Below are positions 51,436 through 59,511 of a stretch of DNA of 64,000 bases, piece after piece. The notes beneath the pieces are model-generated. The model did not search any database. It was not told where the DNA came from and saw only the letters and a program-made list of their open reading frames with translations. Position 1 is the stretch's first letter. The number at the start of each line of letters is the position of its first letter. Source of the stretch: an uncultured Tenacibaculum sp. (GTDB lineage Bacteria; Bacteroidota; Bacteroidia; Flavobacteriales; Flavobacteriaceae); contig NZ_CANMAX010000002.1 in the NCBI RefSeq assembly GCF_947495995.1, positions 744,001 through 808,000 on the forward strand. The letters are read 5' to 3'. A program made the position numbers and the translations under genes.

Positions 51436-52257
51436 CTACTTTTTTGTCTGTGCATTATATTTAGCAGCCAATTGTTTTGCTGTTGGCAAATAAGCTTTAA
51501 GATCTGCAATTCTCGTTTGATTGTGTGGGTGTGTACTTAAAAACTCTGGTGGAGCTTTTCTCCCACTCTTTTGAGCATCTTCACTCATACGAATCCAAAC
51601 ATTTACTGCTTCTTCTCCCCTATAACCTGCCATAATCATAAATACAAGTCCTAGTTTATCAGCTTCAGTTTCGTGAGTTCTACTAAACTTTAACATTCCT
51701 AATTGAGATCCAACACCATAGGCTAAATTCCATAAGTTACTTTGCTTACTATTGGCTGTACCAATTGCTACAGCTGCTCCTCCTAATTGTTGCATTTGAG
51801 CAGAAGACATACGTTCTTGTCCGTGTTTAGCAAATGCGTGTGCAACTTCGTGTCCCATAACAGCAGCAACACCATCAGTATTAGCACAAATTGGCATAAT
51901 ACCTGTGTAAAAAACTACTTTACCTCCTGGCATACACCAAGCATTGATTGTTTTATCATTAATTAAATTGAATTCCCAACGATAAGAATCTGCTTCAGAT
52001 TTCATTCCATTTGCTCTCATGAAACGATCTACAGCTCCAGCTATATTTTTTCCAATAGTTTTTAATTCACGAGCTTGTTTAGTATTGCTAATAATTTTAC
52101 TCTTATTCTCTTTTAAAAAACCATCATATTGCTGAAAACTCATTGGTAATACTTGAGCATCGCTAACAAAATTTACTCTTTTTCTTCCTGTGATTGGCAC
52201 AGTTTCACATTGAATAAACAATGCTATTATTCCTAAAAATACTAGTATTCTTCTCAT
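51436..52257 (-). CDS. M48-family metalloprotease lipoprotein
   Basis: A 273-aa protein with a lipoprotein-type signal (MRRILVFLGIIALFIQC, lipobox LFIQC). The zinc motif HEVAHAFAKHGQERM (HExxH) is near residue 146 and the third ligand in HETEADKLGLVFM. It is probably anchored to the outer or inner membrane facing the periplasm and takes part in envelope protein quality control, like the BepA/LoiP class. A perfect -7 box lies 27 bp upstream. The gene is divergent from the alpha/beta hydrolase at 52323. Confidence 0.9.
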   Translation of the reverse strand: MRRILVFLGIIALFIQCETVPITGRKRVNFVSDAQVLPMSFQQYDGFLKENKSKIISNTKQARELKTIGKNIAGAVDRFMRANGMKSEADSYRWEFNLINDKTINAWCMPGGKVVFYTGIMPICANTDGVAAVMGHEVAHAFAKHGQERMSSAQMQQLGGAAVAIGTANSKQSNLWNLAYGVGSQLGMLKFSRTHETEADKLGLVFMIMAGYRGEEAVNVWIRMSEDAQKSGRKAPPEFLSTHPHNQTRIADLKAYLPTAKQLAAKYNAQTKK

Positions 52258-52283
52258 CTGTTATTGATTTTTTTTACACACTA

Positions 52284-52291
52284 CAAAGGTA
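52284..52291 (-). promoter_or_regulatory. -7 promoter box of the M48 protease gene, with adjacent inverted repeat
   Basis: TACCTTTG on the minus strand is a perfect TAnnTTTG. A short inverted repeat, ACTCA (52294-52298) with TGAGT (52304-52308), sits in the spacer region just upstream, where a repressor could act. Confidence 0.55.
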
Positions 52292-52322
52292 AGACTCATT
52301 TTTTGAGTAAAAGTCACTTTCT

Positions 52323-53240
52323 ATGAAATTAAAAATACAAATTCTATCTTTACCAGAAAAATCAGACATTTTAATGAAAACTACTCAGCATCGAATCTTA
52401 CCTTCAAGTATGCCAATTCCGAGCAAGATTAAAAAAGTAAGTAGATTCATTCAATTTATATCTCCTCGTTTAGTAACGAAGTTCTCATTGAAGTTATTTT
52501 CTACACCTATAAAATTTCCTTTACCAGAAAGAGAAAAAACAATGTGGAAAAGCGCTCAAAAAAGTAGATTAAAAGTAACTACAATTAATAAGGAAATTGA
52601 TGTACTTACTTACGGTTATTCATCTAAGAAAGTATTATTAGTACATGGTTGGTGTGGTAGAAGTACACAATTATTTATGGTTGCTGATAAATTACTTGAA
52701 AAAGGATATATGGTTATTTCTTTTGATGCACCTGCACATGGAAAATCTGAAGGAAAAACAACATTAATGCCTGAATTTATTGAAGCGATTCATGCTGTAA
52801 ATAAAGAACACGGACCATTTGATGCTGCTGTCGGACATTCTTTAGGTGGAATGTCTTTATACTCTGCATATGCTGATGGTTTTAAAACTAATAAAATTGT
52901 TTCTGTTGGATCTGGAGATACCATTAGTGAGATTCTTTTGAATTTTACCAATAATCTTACATTGAAATCGAAAATAACTAAGAAAATGAAACAGCATTAC
53001 GATAAAAAATTAGGTAGAGATATCGACTTAAATGCTAGTTCTGAGACTGCTAAAAGTGTAGATATTCCTGCATTAGTTGTTCACGATTCTCTTGATGGTG
53101 ATGTTGCTGTAAGTTGCGCGTATAGTATTCGTCAAAACTTACAACAGGGTTCTATTTTAATCACTCAAGGATTAGGACACACTAAAATTTTGCGTGATAA
53201 AGAAACCATGAATAGGATTGTTGAATTTATAATTTCGTAA
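52323..53240 (+). CDS. Alpha/beta hydrolase
   Basis: A 305-aa alpha/beta hydrolase with oxyanion motif LLVHGWCGRSTQLFMVADKL, nucleophile elbow AAVGHSLGGMSLYSAY (GHSLGG, Ser nucleophile), acid in VVHDSLDGDVAV and catalytic His in GLGHTKILRDKET. No signal peptide is present despite a hydrophobic stretch near residues 35-50. The substrate is unknown. msrB follows 2 bp after the stop, so the two are co-transcribed. Confidence 0.87.
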   Translation: MKLKIQILSLPEKSDILMKTTQHRILPSSMPIPSKIKKVSRFIQFISPRLVTKFSLKLFSTPIKFPLPEREKTMWKSAQKSRLKVTTINKEIDVLTYGYSSKKVLLVHGWCGRSTQLFMVADKLLEKGYMVISFDAPAHGKSEGKTTLMPEFIEAIHAVNKEHGPFDAAVGHSLGGMSLYSAYADGFKTNKIVSVGSGDTISEILLNFTNNLTLKSKITKKMKQHYDKKLGRDIDLNASSETAKSVDIPALVVHDSLDGDVAVSCAYSIRQNLQQGSILITQGLGHTKILRDKETMNRIVEFIIS

Positions 53241-53242
53241 AA

Positions 53243-53728
53243 ATGAAGAAAGTTTTAGTCTTATTTTCTATTATCGCTTTAATTTCTTGTGAGTCTATCG
53301 CTCAGAAAGAAAAAAAAGCTAATAGCAAAAAATACAATGTTGAAAAGACAACAGAGGAATGGAGAAAAGCTTTAACTCCAATGCAATATTATGTGTTGAG
53401 AGAAGCTGGAACAGAAAGACCAAACACAAGTGAATATACATATTCTAAAAAGAAAGGAACTTTTGTGTGTGCTGGTTGCGATATTCCTTTGTATAAATCG
53501 GATCGAAAATTTAATTCTGGTACAGGTTGGCCATCGTTTGATAAAGCCATCGAGAAAAACGTAGAAACCGATGTTGATTATAAAATTGGATACGCAAGAA
53601 CAGAATTGAAATGTAATAATTGTGGCGGACATTTAGGTCATCGTTTTAATGATGGACCAAGAGAAACAACAGGGATACGAGATTGTATTAATGGTGTTGC
53701 TTTAAAATTCATTCCTTCAAAAAATTAA
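53243..53728 (+). CDS. msrB: Peptide-methionine (R)-S-oxide reductase, lipoprotein form
   Basis: A 161-aa MsrB with a lipoprotein signal (MKKVLVLFSIIALISC). MsrB motifs follow: the zinc Cys pairs CAGCD and CNNCGGHLGHRF, the SGTGWPSFDKAI core, and the catalytic Cys in RDCINGVALKF. It repairs oxidised methionine in envelope proteins. The lipoprotein anchor places it in the periplasm or outer membrane, unlike the cytoplasmic form. It is co-transcribed with the hydrolase 2 bp upstream. Confidence 0.95.
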   Translation: MKKVLVLFSIIALISCESIAQKEKKANSKKYNVEKTTEEWRKALTPMQYYVLREAGTERPNTSEYTYSKKKGTFVCAGCDIPLYKSDRKFNSGTGWPSFDKAIEKNVETDVDYKIGYARTELKCNNCGGHLGHRFNDGPRETTGIRDCINGVALKFIPSKN

Positions 53729-53736
53729 TGTAATTT

Positions 53737-53766
53737 AAGAGTTGAAAATTTCAACTCTTTTTTTAT
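53737..53766 (+). terminator. Terminator after msrB, directly before the next start codon
   Basis: AAGAGTTGAA (53737-53746) pairs with TTCAACTCTT (53750-53759), followed by a run of T that runs straight into the ATG at 53765. Confidence 0.8.
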
Positions 53767-54319
53767 GTCTAATTCTTACTTAGAAAGTGTTATAAAGCAG
53801 TTTCAATATTATAAAAGTTTAGGAGATAAAACTTTCGAACAACTTTCTGAAGATCAAATCTTTTATACTTTAAACGATGAAACTAATTCAATGGCTATCA
53901 TTGTAAAACATATAGCCGGAAATATGTTATCGCGTTGGACTAACTTTTTACTTGAAGATGGAGAAAAAGAATGGCGAAATAGAGATCAAGAATTTGAAAA
54001 TTCATTCATAACTAAAAAACAAATAATTGATTATTGGGAACAAGGCTGGAATTGTTTGTTTGATGCTATTAATCCATTAACTATAGATGATTTAGATAAA
54101 ATTATTTATATCAGAAATCAAGGTCATACAGTAACAGAAGCAATTAATCGTCAGTTATGTCATTATTCATATCATACAGGACAAATTGTATTTTTAGGAA
54201 AAATGCTAACCAACGAAAAATGGCAATCACTGTCTATTCCAAAAGGAAACTCGAAACAATATAATCAAGAAAAGTTTTCTAAAGAGAAAACAAAGAAACA
54301 CTTTACAGAGGATTTATAA
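53765..54319 (+). CDS. DUF1572/DinB-like protein
   Basis: A 184-aa protein of the DinB-fold DUF1572 family: ESVIKQFQYYKSLGDKTFEQLSEDQ near the start, NSMAIIVKHIAGNMLSRWTNFL, and a second His in HYSYHTGQIVFLGKML. The His residues could form a metal site of the DinB four-helix bundle. The start is unusual: the msrB terminator T-run is immediately upstream, so expression needs read-through or a very short leader. The last 17 bp overlap the convergent LacI-family gene. Confidence 0.85.
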   Translation: MSNSYLESVIKQFQYYKSLGDKTFEQLSEDQIFYTLNDETNSMAIIVKHIAGNMLSRWTNFLLEDGEKEWRNRDQEFENSFITKKQIIDYWEQGWNCLFDAINPLTIDDLDKIIYIRNQGHTVTEAINRQLCHYSYHTGQIVFLGKMLTNEKWQSLSIPKGNSKQYNQEKFSKEKTKKHFTEDL

Positions 54320-55316
54320 TCGTTTGTGTAGTTGCTCTTTCACATAAAGAAGAATAAATTACTGTTACCTTATCTCCTTTTGTTTCTTTTTTATTTAATC
54401 GATCTAACAATTGTTTTGCTGTGGTTCTACCTAACCTTTTTCCGTGTTGGTCAACAGTACTTAAACTTGGTTTTAAATGCTCAGAAATTTTTGTTCCAGC
54501 ATACCCAATCATTAGTAGTTTTCTGTCTTCTAATAAACCTCTTTTACTAGCTATTCTGAAAGCTGCTAGCGATGCTTCTTCATCTAATGCTATAATTCCA
54601 TCTACACGCTCTTCATCAAATAAAACATGAAATTCATTTTCAATATACATTTCATTTCCTTTCACAATCAGAGGCTCTTGTTCATCTTTAATAGCTTCTA
54701 AATAACCTAACAATCTTGCATTTTCATCACTCAAGTTTTTATTTGAAGACGCCAAAGCAATATTAGAAGCTCCTTTGAATTTTAAATGTCTTACTGCCTT
54801 TTGTACAGCCTCAAAATCATTTACCAATATTTTATCACACTTTACAGAATTATCTACTCTATCAAACATGATTAAATCAATATTGTCTGAAATATCACTT
54901 AAATGTCTGAAATCTTGTTTTAACTGTGTTTCTTCAGTAACTGCTATGATAATACCATCTACTAAACCATTTACTAAAGTTTCAACAGCTTTCACTTCCT
55001 TTTCATACGATTCATTGGTTACCGTAATGATAATATTATAATCGGTATCTGCTAAAACACTTTCAATTCCTCGTAATGCTCTTACTAAGAAAAAGTCTTT
55101 AATACTTGGAAGTACAACTCCAATAGTATTTGTTTTCCCTGATTTTAAATTTAATGCTGCTCGATTAGGTCTGTAATTATAACGTTTTGCTGCCTCTTCG
55201 ACCTTTTTTTTAGTAGCCTCACTAATTTCGTAACTGTCATTTAAAGCTTTAGAAACTGTAGATGCAGAAACATCAAGAATCTTAGCCAACTCTTTTAGCG
55301 TGATACTTTTTTTCAT
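54303..55316 (-). CDS. LacI-family transcriptional regulator
   Basis: A 337-aa protein with the LacI HTH MKKSITLKELAKILDVSASTVSKALNDSYEISEATKKKVEEAAKRYNYRPN (1-51). A periplasmic-binding-protein-like effector domain follows, starting NTIGVVLPSIKDFFLVRALRGIE. The effector is unknown; no sugar or nucleoside genes are adjacent, so the regulon lies elsewhere. Its promoter has TTG-19-TACATTTA and an overlapping TTTTTG-N4-CAAAAA inverted repeat that could be an autorepression site. Confidence 0.93.
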   Translation of the reverse strand: MKKSITLKELAKILDVSASTVSKALNDSYEISEATKKKVEEAAKRYNYRPNRAALNLKSGKTNTIGVVLPSIKDFFLVRALRGIESVLADTDYNIIITVTNESYEKEVKAVETLVNGLVDGIIIAVTEETQLKQDFRHLSDISDNIDLIMFDRVDNSVKCDKILVNDFEAVQKAVRHLKFKGASNIALASSNKNLSDENARLLGYLEAIKDEQEPLIVKGNEMYIENEFHVLFDEERVDGIIALDEEASLAAFRIASKRGLLEDRKLLMIGYAGTKISEHLKPSLSTVDQHGKRLGRTTAKQLLDRLNKKETKGDKVTVIYSSLCERATTQTIINPL

Positions 55317-55349
55317 AAAAAATTAATATTTGTTCGGTTCCTTCGGTCG

Positions 55350-55382
55350 TAAATGTATTAATTTGCTTTTTGTGATCAAAAA
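55350..55382 (-). promoter_or_regulatory. Promoter and possible operator of the LacI-family gene
   Basis: On the minus strand, TTG (55379-55377), a 19-bp spacer and TACATTTA (55357-55350) form a Bacteroidota promoter with one -7 mismatch. The inverted repeat TTTTTG (55367-55372) and CAAAAA (55377-55382) overlaps the -33 element. Confidence 0.5.
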
Positions 55383-55415
55383 AAATATGATTTCACAATT
55401 ATAAAATTATTGCAA

Positions 55416-55949
55416 ATGAACTCTTATATCTTTACTTCAGAAAATTTAGGTTTTAGAAATTGGAAAGCTAGTGATTTAGATGAATTATATCGTTTAAACT
55501 CTAATACAGAAGTAATGCGCTTTTTTCCTTCAACAGCTACTAAAGAACAATGTGAGCAGTTTATTTTAAGAATGCAAAAACAATTAGAAACACATAAATA
55601 TTGTTATTTTGCTACTGAAAAAAAGGAAACTCAAGAGTTTATTGGATTTGTAGGATTTTCATTGCAAACTTATAAAGCAGATTTTAATCCTTCTACGGAT
55701 ATTGGTTGGCGTTTGTTACCAGATTTCTGGGGAAACGGTTACGCAACTGAAGGTGCCAAACGTTGTTTATCGTACGGGTTTGAAACTTTAAAGTTACCTG
55801 AAATTGTTTCTGTCGCTCCTTCAATCAATATTCCTTCAATAAAAGTAATGGAGAAAATAGGAATGCAAAAAGCTAGCACTTTTAATCATCCTTTATTAAA
55901 AGAATATCCGAATCTAGAATCTTGTGTTTTATATAAAATTAAGCAGTAA
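55416..55949 (+). CDS. GNAT-family N-acetyltransferase (RimJ/RimL-like)
   Basis: Using the ATG at 55416 the protein is 177 aa (a TTG at 55410 adds two). It has GNAT motifs: FTSENLGFRNWKASDLDELYRLNS, EFIGFVGFS, the acetyl-CoA loop GWRLLPDFWGNGYATEGAKRCLSYGFE, and IVSVAPSINIPSIKVMEKIGMQK. This pattern belongs to the RimJ/RimL branch, which acetylates the alpha-amine of proteins or small amines. The substrate is unknown. It is followed 63 bp later by a DoxX-like gene. Confidence 0.9.
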   Translation: MNSYIFTSENLGFRNWKASDLDELYRLNSNTEVMRFFPSTATKEQCEQFILRMQKQLETHKYCYFATEKKETQEFIGFVGFSLQTYKADFNPSTDIGWRLLPDFWGNGYATEGAKRCLSYGFETLKLPEIVSVAPSINIPSIKVMEKIGMQKASTFNHPLLKEYPNLESCVLYKIKQ

Positions 55950-56012
55950 AACTCTGTAACAAAGCTTAGTCATATTCGTCTCCGTTTTTAGTAACCAAGT
56001 AAAAAATTAGAG

Positions 56013-56624
56013 ATGAAAAATAAACTATTACCGCAGTTATTTATTATATACACTAGGTATTTAATAGGATTTGCTTTTGTATTTGCTAGCTTAAAAAAAA
56101 TTCAAGGTCGACGATTTACGACCGATAGCGGTGCAGAAAATCCGATCAACACCGCTTGGCATTTTTTTGAAACTTTATATCAATCTGGCTTGTATTGGAA
56201 GTTTATAGGAGTTGGACAATTAATTGCAGGGTTATTACTTATGACACAACGTTATTCTAAATTAGGAGCTGTTGTATTTTTTCCTGTGATAGCTAATGTT
56301 TTTGTAATTACCATTTCTTATGATTTTAGAGGAACACCAATTATAACTGGACTAATGCTTTTGGCCAATATTTTATTATTGATTTGGGATTGGGATACCT
56401 TAAAAGTATTGGTAAACAAAGAACCTAATTTTCCTGATGTAAACAGATTAGAATCGGATAGCATTTGGACATTTATGGGATTTGCTTTTCTTTTAATTAC
56501 ACTAGGCACTAGTTTTGTGAATGACGGAAAAGATCTCTTAGTCGTGTTAATTGGTATTTTATCTGTTAGTATTGGTGGATTAATTTTAGGAATCAGAAGA
56601 CATAAAAAACGAGCTATTAAATAG
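56013..56624 (+). CDS. DoxX-like four-helix membrane protein
   Basis: A 203-aa protein with five hydrophobic segments (about 9-28, 63-80, 88-106, 112-130 and 158-195) and the DoxX-like start YTRYLIGFAFVFASLKKIQGRRF. It ends with a basic tail (GIRRHKKRAIK). It resembles the membrane half of the protein at 27053-28051. DoxX family members act in redox or membrane homeostasis, but the role here is unknown. Its stop codon lies inside a terminator hairpin shared with the convergent LytTR operon. Confidence 0.82.
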   Translation: MKNKLLPQLFIIYTRYLIGFAFVFASLKKIQGRRFTTDSGAENPINTAWHFFETLYQSGLYWKFIGVGQLIAGLLLMTQRYSKLGAVVFFPVIANVFVITISYDFRGTPIITGLMLLANILLLIWDWDTLKVLVNKEPNFPDVNRLESDSIWTFMGFAFLLITLGTSFVNDGKDLLVVLIGILSVSIGGLILGIRRHKKRAIK

Positions 56625-56630
56625 CTCGTT
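56604..56630 (-). terminator. Terminator of the LytTR operon, overlapping both gene ends
   Basis: AACGAGCTAT (56608-56617) pairs with ATAGCTCGTT (56621-56630), and the A-run at 56604-56609 gives a T-run on the minus strand. Both flanking CDS end inside the hairpin. Confidence 0.82.
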
Positions 56631-57384
56631 AATTTCCTTCGAACCAATTTTTAAATTGGGCTACTTTTTCTCTACTGACGATAATTTCTTTGTCTACTTT
56701 AAAAGATGTTATAATTTTTAATCTACTATTTGAATACACTAAAACATCTTGTATTGCATTGATACTAATTATAAATGTTCGGTTTACTCTAAAAAAGTTC
56801 TTAGGATCTAAAACCTTTACAAGATCTTCTAATTTAAAATCTAATATGTATTTTTTTTCTGTATTCGTAACCAAATAAACCGTTCTTCCATCAGCATAAA
56901 ACAGAGAAATTTCCTCCGTTTTTACAGAATGGATATGATTTCCTAGCTTTACTAAAAAGCGATCTTTATATTTTCTAGTAATTAAACTTTCTGCAACATT
57001 AGTAATAGCTTCGTTTTTCACAAATAAATTATGCATTGACTTTAATTTTGTCATTGCTTTTGAAATATCTGTAAAAGTGATTGGTTTTAGTATATAATCG
57101 ATACTATTTACTTTAAAAGCATCAATTGCATATTCGTCGAAAGCTGTAACAAAAATGATTGGCTTTTTGATTATAGTTTGATTGAAAATTTCAAAACTTA
57201 ATCCGTCAATTAATTGCACGTCCATGAATACAACATCAAAATCATTATCAGACTGAAACCAATCTACAGCCTTACTAATACTTTCATGTTTTGCAATAAC
57301 TTGAATATTTGTATCGTATTTTAAAAGATATCGCTCTAGTTTTTCTGCTGCTAAAGGTTCATCTTCAATAATTACAATTTTCAT
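56629..57384 (-). CDS. LytTR-family response regulator
   Basis: A 251-aa protein with a receiver domain (1-120: acidic pocket IEDEP, phospho-acceptor D55 in VVFMDVQLIDG, Thr80 in FVTAFDEYAIDAFKV, Lys100 in YILKP). A LytTR DNA-binding domain follows (about 145-250: KDRFLVKLGNHIHSVKTEEISLFYADGRTVYLVT and FFRVNRTFIISINAIQDV). LytTR proteins bind two direct repeats about 21-22 bp apart. It is the last gene of an operon of three, 9 bp after the degenerate kinase. The pair of repeats at 60914-60950 is a probable target. Confidence 0.95.
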   Translation of the reverse strand: MKIVIIEDEPLAAEKLERYLLKYDTNIQVIAKHESISKAVDWFQSDNDFDVVFMDVQLIDGLSFEIFNQTIIKKPIIFVTAFDEYAIDAFKVNSIDYILKPITFTDISKAMTKLKSMHNLFVKNEAITNVAESLITRKYKDRFLVKLGNHIHSVKTEEISLFYADGRTVYLVTNTEKKYILDFKLEDLVKVLDPKNFFRVNRTFIISINAIQDVLVYSNSRLKIITSFKVDKEIIVSREKVAQFKNWFEGN

Positions 57385-57393
57385 TGGTTTGGT

Positions 57394-58416
57394 TTAGTTT
57401 TTAATAGTTAGTTTAGGAAAAGTAATTGTTCTTTTAAAATCTGTCTGCGCTAACTTTATTTCTATATCGCTATAAATAGCATAAACTCGTTGAATTTCTT
57501 TTAAATTTTGCTGTGTAAATGGTGATGTAATTTTATCATTGATTACATACGACAAAACAAAACTTTCGTTGTGTTCTTTAAGTTCAATTTCTAAATTTAA
57601 ACTAGAAGAAATTATAGTTGTTCGAATAATCTGTTCAATTATAAATAACAAACTTCTTGGCACAACTAAGAATTCGGTTTCGAGCTGATTTATAATACTG
57701 ATGTTTCTGTAGGGTAAATAATTAAATAGTTTCACCAATATTTCGCACGTTTCTAATTCTTCTTCAACAGGAACTAATTGTTGATTTTTACTCGATAAAA
57801 TATATCTGTAAATCGTAGCTAAATGGTCTATAAAATCATCTGCACTATCTGGATCATTCTGTATTAGTACTAATAAATTTTCAAAGCTCTCGAATAATAA
57901 ATCAGGATTAATACCTTCTTTAAATTCTCTAAATTCGTCTTCAATTAACTGAAGATATTGACGCTCTTCTGTTAATTTTTTCTCATTGATTTTATGTAAA
58001 AATTCATGACTCAAGAACAGTAAAACATATATAATGCTAATCGCACTAAAAACACTGTTGAACAATAGTAACTCTTCAAAAGCAGGTGAAAAACCTAATA
58101 CTTGTTTATAGTAAATACTGATAAAAAAAGTTACTATTACAATACATAAAATAATAGAACTTAACGCTTGAATTAATAGTGATAACAACGTGTTTTTTAT
58201 CAATTCAAATCTTTTGATAAGTAACAATAACAGTCTAGAAAATTCTTGAACTATGTATGATAAACCTATACAAACGTAAAGTTCTTCACTTAAAAATTCT
58301 TCTTGAACTTGTGCAACGTTATTATTCACCAATAAGATTAGTAAATACACAACTACCCCATTAAAAACAGGACTTAACAATCGAAACAGTGGTTTATGTA
58401 TAAATAACTTTTTCAT
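57394..58416 (-). CDS. Degenerate LytS-type histidine kinase (pseudokinase-like)
   Basis: A 340-aa protein with four to five N-terminal membrane segments (about 12-32, 45-66, 75-104, 116-140) and a kinase region homologous to the preceding gene's product. The phospho-acceptor region reads GINPDLLFESFENL: the His of LSPHFLFN is D172. The N-box (ENAVKH in the partner) is EQIIRTT, and the G-box is gone. It probably cannot phosphorylate or bind ATP, and may act as a signal-sensing partner in a heterodimer. Its start overlaps the stop of the upstream kinase by 4 bp, and the LytTR gene starts 9 bp after it. Confidence 0.8.
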   Translation of the reverse strand: MKKLFIHKPLFRLLSPVFNGVVVYLLILLVNNNVAQVQEEFLSEELYVCIGLSYIVQEFSRLLLLLIKRFELIKNTLLSLLIQALSSIILCIVIVTFFISIYYKQVLGFSPAFEELLLFNSVFSAISIIYVLLFLSHEFLHKINEKKLTEERQYLQLIEDEFREFKEGINPDLLFESFENLLVLIQNDPDSADDFIDHLATIYRYILSSKNQQLVPVEEELETCEILVKLFNYLPYRNISIINQLETEFLVVPRSLLFIIEQIIRTTIISSSLNLEIELKEHNESFVLSYVINDKITSPFTQQNLKEIQRVYAIYSDIEIKLAQTDFKRTITFPKLTIKN

Positions 58417-59420
58417 CGAATTATCGGTAGTTTTACTAAGAAGTTTTCTCCATTAGTTACTTCTATATTTTTCTTTGTGAGTAGTAAGTAACGACTATTG
58501 ATATTTTTTAATCCGATTTTAAATGAGCTTATATTTTTAGGTTTAGATGTAATGTTATTTTTGATGTAAATAAACTCTTCATCATTGGTAATTTTCACCT
58601 CTAAAGGATGTTCATTACTCATTACATTATGTTTTACCGCATTTTCTACTAACATTTGTATTGATAATGGCGGAATATGAGTTTTTAAGATATCAGGAGA
58701 TATCGAAATTTCGCAATTATACCTACCGCTAAATCTATTAGAAATTAAATAATTATAAGATTCAACTAAAGTTATTTCTTTTTCTAAATTAGTAAGTTTT
58801 ACAATGTAACTCTTTAAAACATAGTGATACATTAAAGCTAATTTTCTAACAAACAATGAAGCTTTTGTTTTGTCTTTATGAGTTAAAGATGAAATTGTAT
58901 TTAATCCGTTAAATAAAAAATGTGGACTCAATTGTGATTTTAGTGCTTCAAACTGATGTTCAATTTGATTTCGCTCTAATTTTACCGCTTCAATCTGTAA
59001 AGTCGCATATGAATAGTAAGAATACAAAGCAAAGTAAATAACTTGAAACAAAATAGTGACAATACATAGCAAAATTCCCAATTTGATAAACGACAATTTG
59101 TATTCAGAGAAATCTGTAATATTACCTACTACATTTACATACGCATAACAGGCAAAATAGCTAGCTAAAAAAGTAATAGTAAAATGAATTACAATTCCAG
59201 AAAACAATCGTAAGCCTTCGTTTTTTTTCCATGAAATGTTTTTATCTAAAAAACTTGAAATTACCGTATTTAAATACGCAACAACAATACCTAAAACACC
59301 TAATAATAAAAGTATAGACGTTTGAATACGTTGTACTTGTTGCTCACTAATTAGCATGTAATATCCAATAGAAACCCCAAGTATTAATCCAATACTTATA
59401 ATCAAGAGATTTTTTTTCAT
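58413..59420 (-). CDS. LytS/YehU-type sensor histidine kinase
   Basis: A 335-aa protein with four membrane segments (about 4-24, 34-52, 72-96, 112-138) and a His_kinase domain. H167 lies in SQLSPHFLFNGLNTISSLTHKD, the N-box is MLVENAVKHNVM and the G-box region is FKIGLKNINSRYLLL. All catalytic features of the LytS family are present. It overlaps the degenerate kinase gene by 4 bp and heads the operon ending in the LytTR regulator. No soluble sensor domain is visible, so the signal is probably in or at the membrane. Confidence 0.93.
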   Translation of the reverse strand: MKKNLLIISIGLILGVSIGYYMLISEQQVQRIQTSILLLLGVLGIVVAYLNTVISSFLDKNISWKKNEGLRLFSGIVIHFTITFLASYFACYAYVNVVGNITDFSEYKLSFIKLGILLCIVTILFQVIYFALYSYYSYATLQIEAVKLERNQIEHQFEALKSQLSPHFLFNGLNTISSLTHKDKTKASLFVRKLALMYHYVLKSYIVKLTNLEKEITLVESYNYLISNRFSGRYNCEISISPDILKTHIPPLSIQMLVENAVKHNVMSNEHPLEVKITNDEEFIYIKNNITSKPKNISSFKIGLKNINSRYLLLTKKNIEVTNGENFLVKLPIIR

Positions 59421-59459
59421 GAAGTTAAGCGCTAGTTGATTTTATTTTATCTCATTGCT

Positions 59460-59496
59460 AAAGTAGCTAAATATCAAAGAGATGTCTAGCTACTTT
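59460..59496. other. 10-bp inverted repeat between the repeat-protein gene and the kinase gene
   Basis: AAAGTAGCTA (59460-59469) and TAGCTACTTT (59487-59496) pair perfectly around 17 nt. The U-tract is short on the minus strand (TTT), so it may be a weak terminator for the repeat-protein gene or a structure in the kinase leader. Confidence 0.45.
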
Positions 59497-59511
59497 AAAA
59501 ATTTATACTAT

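Noticed and set aside
53372..53632. 86-codon minus frame antisense to msrB
   Set aside because: It is antisense to conserved MsrB motifs, so it is a shadow.
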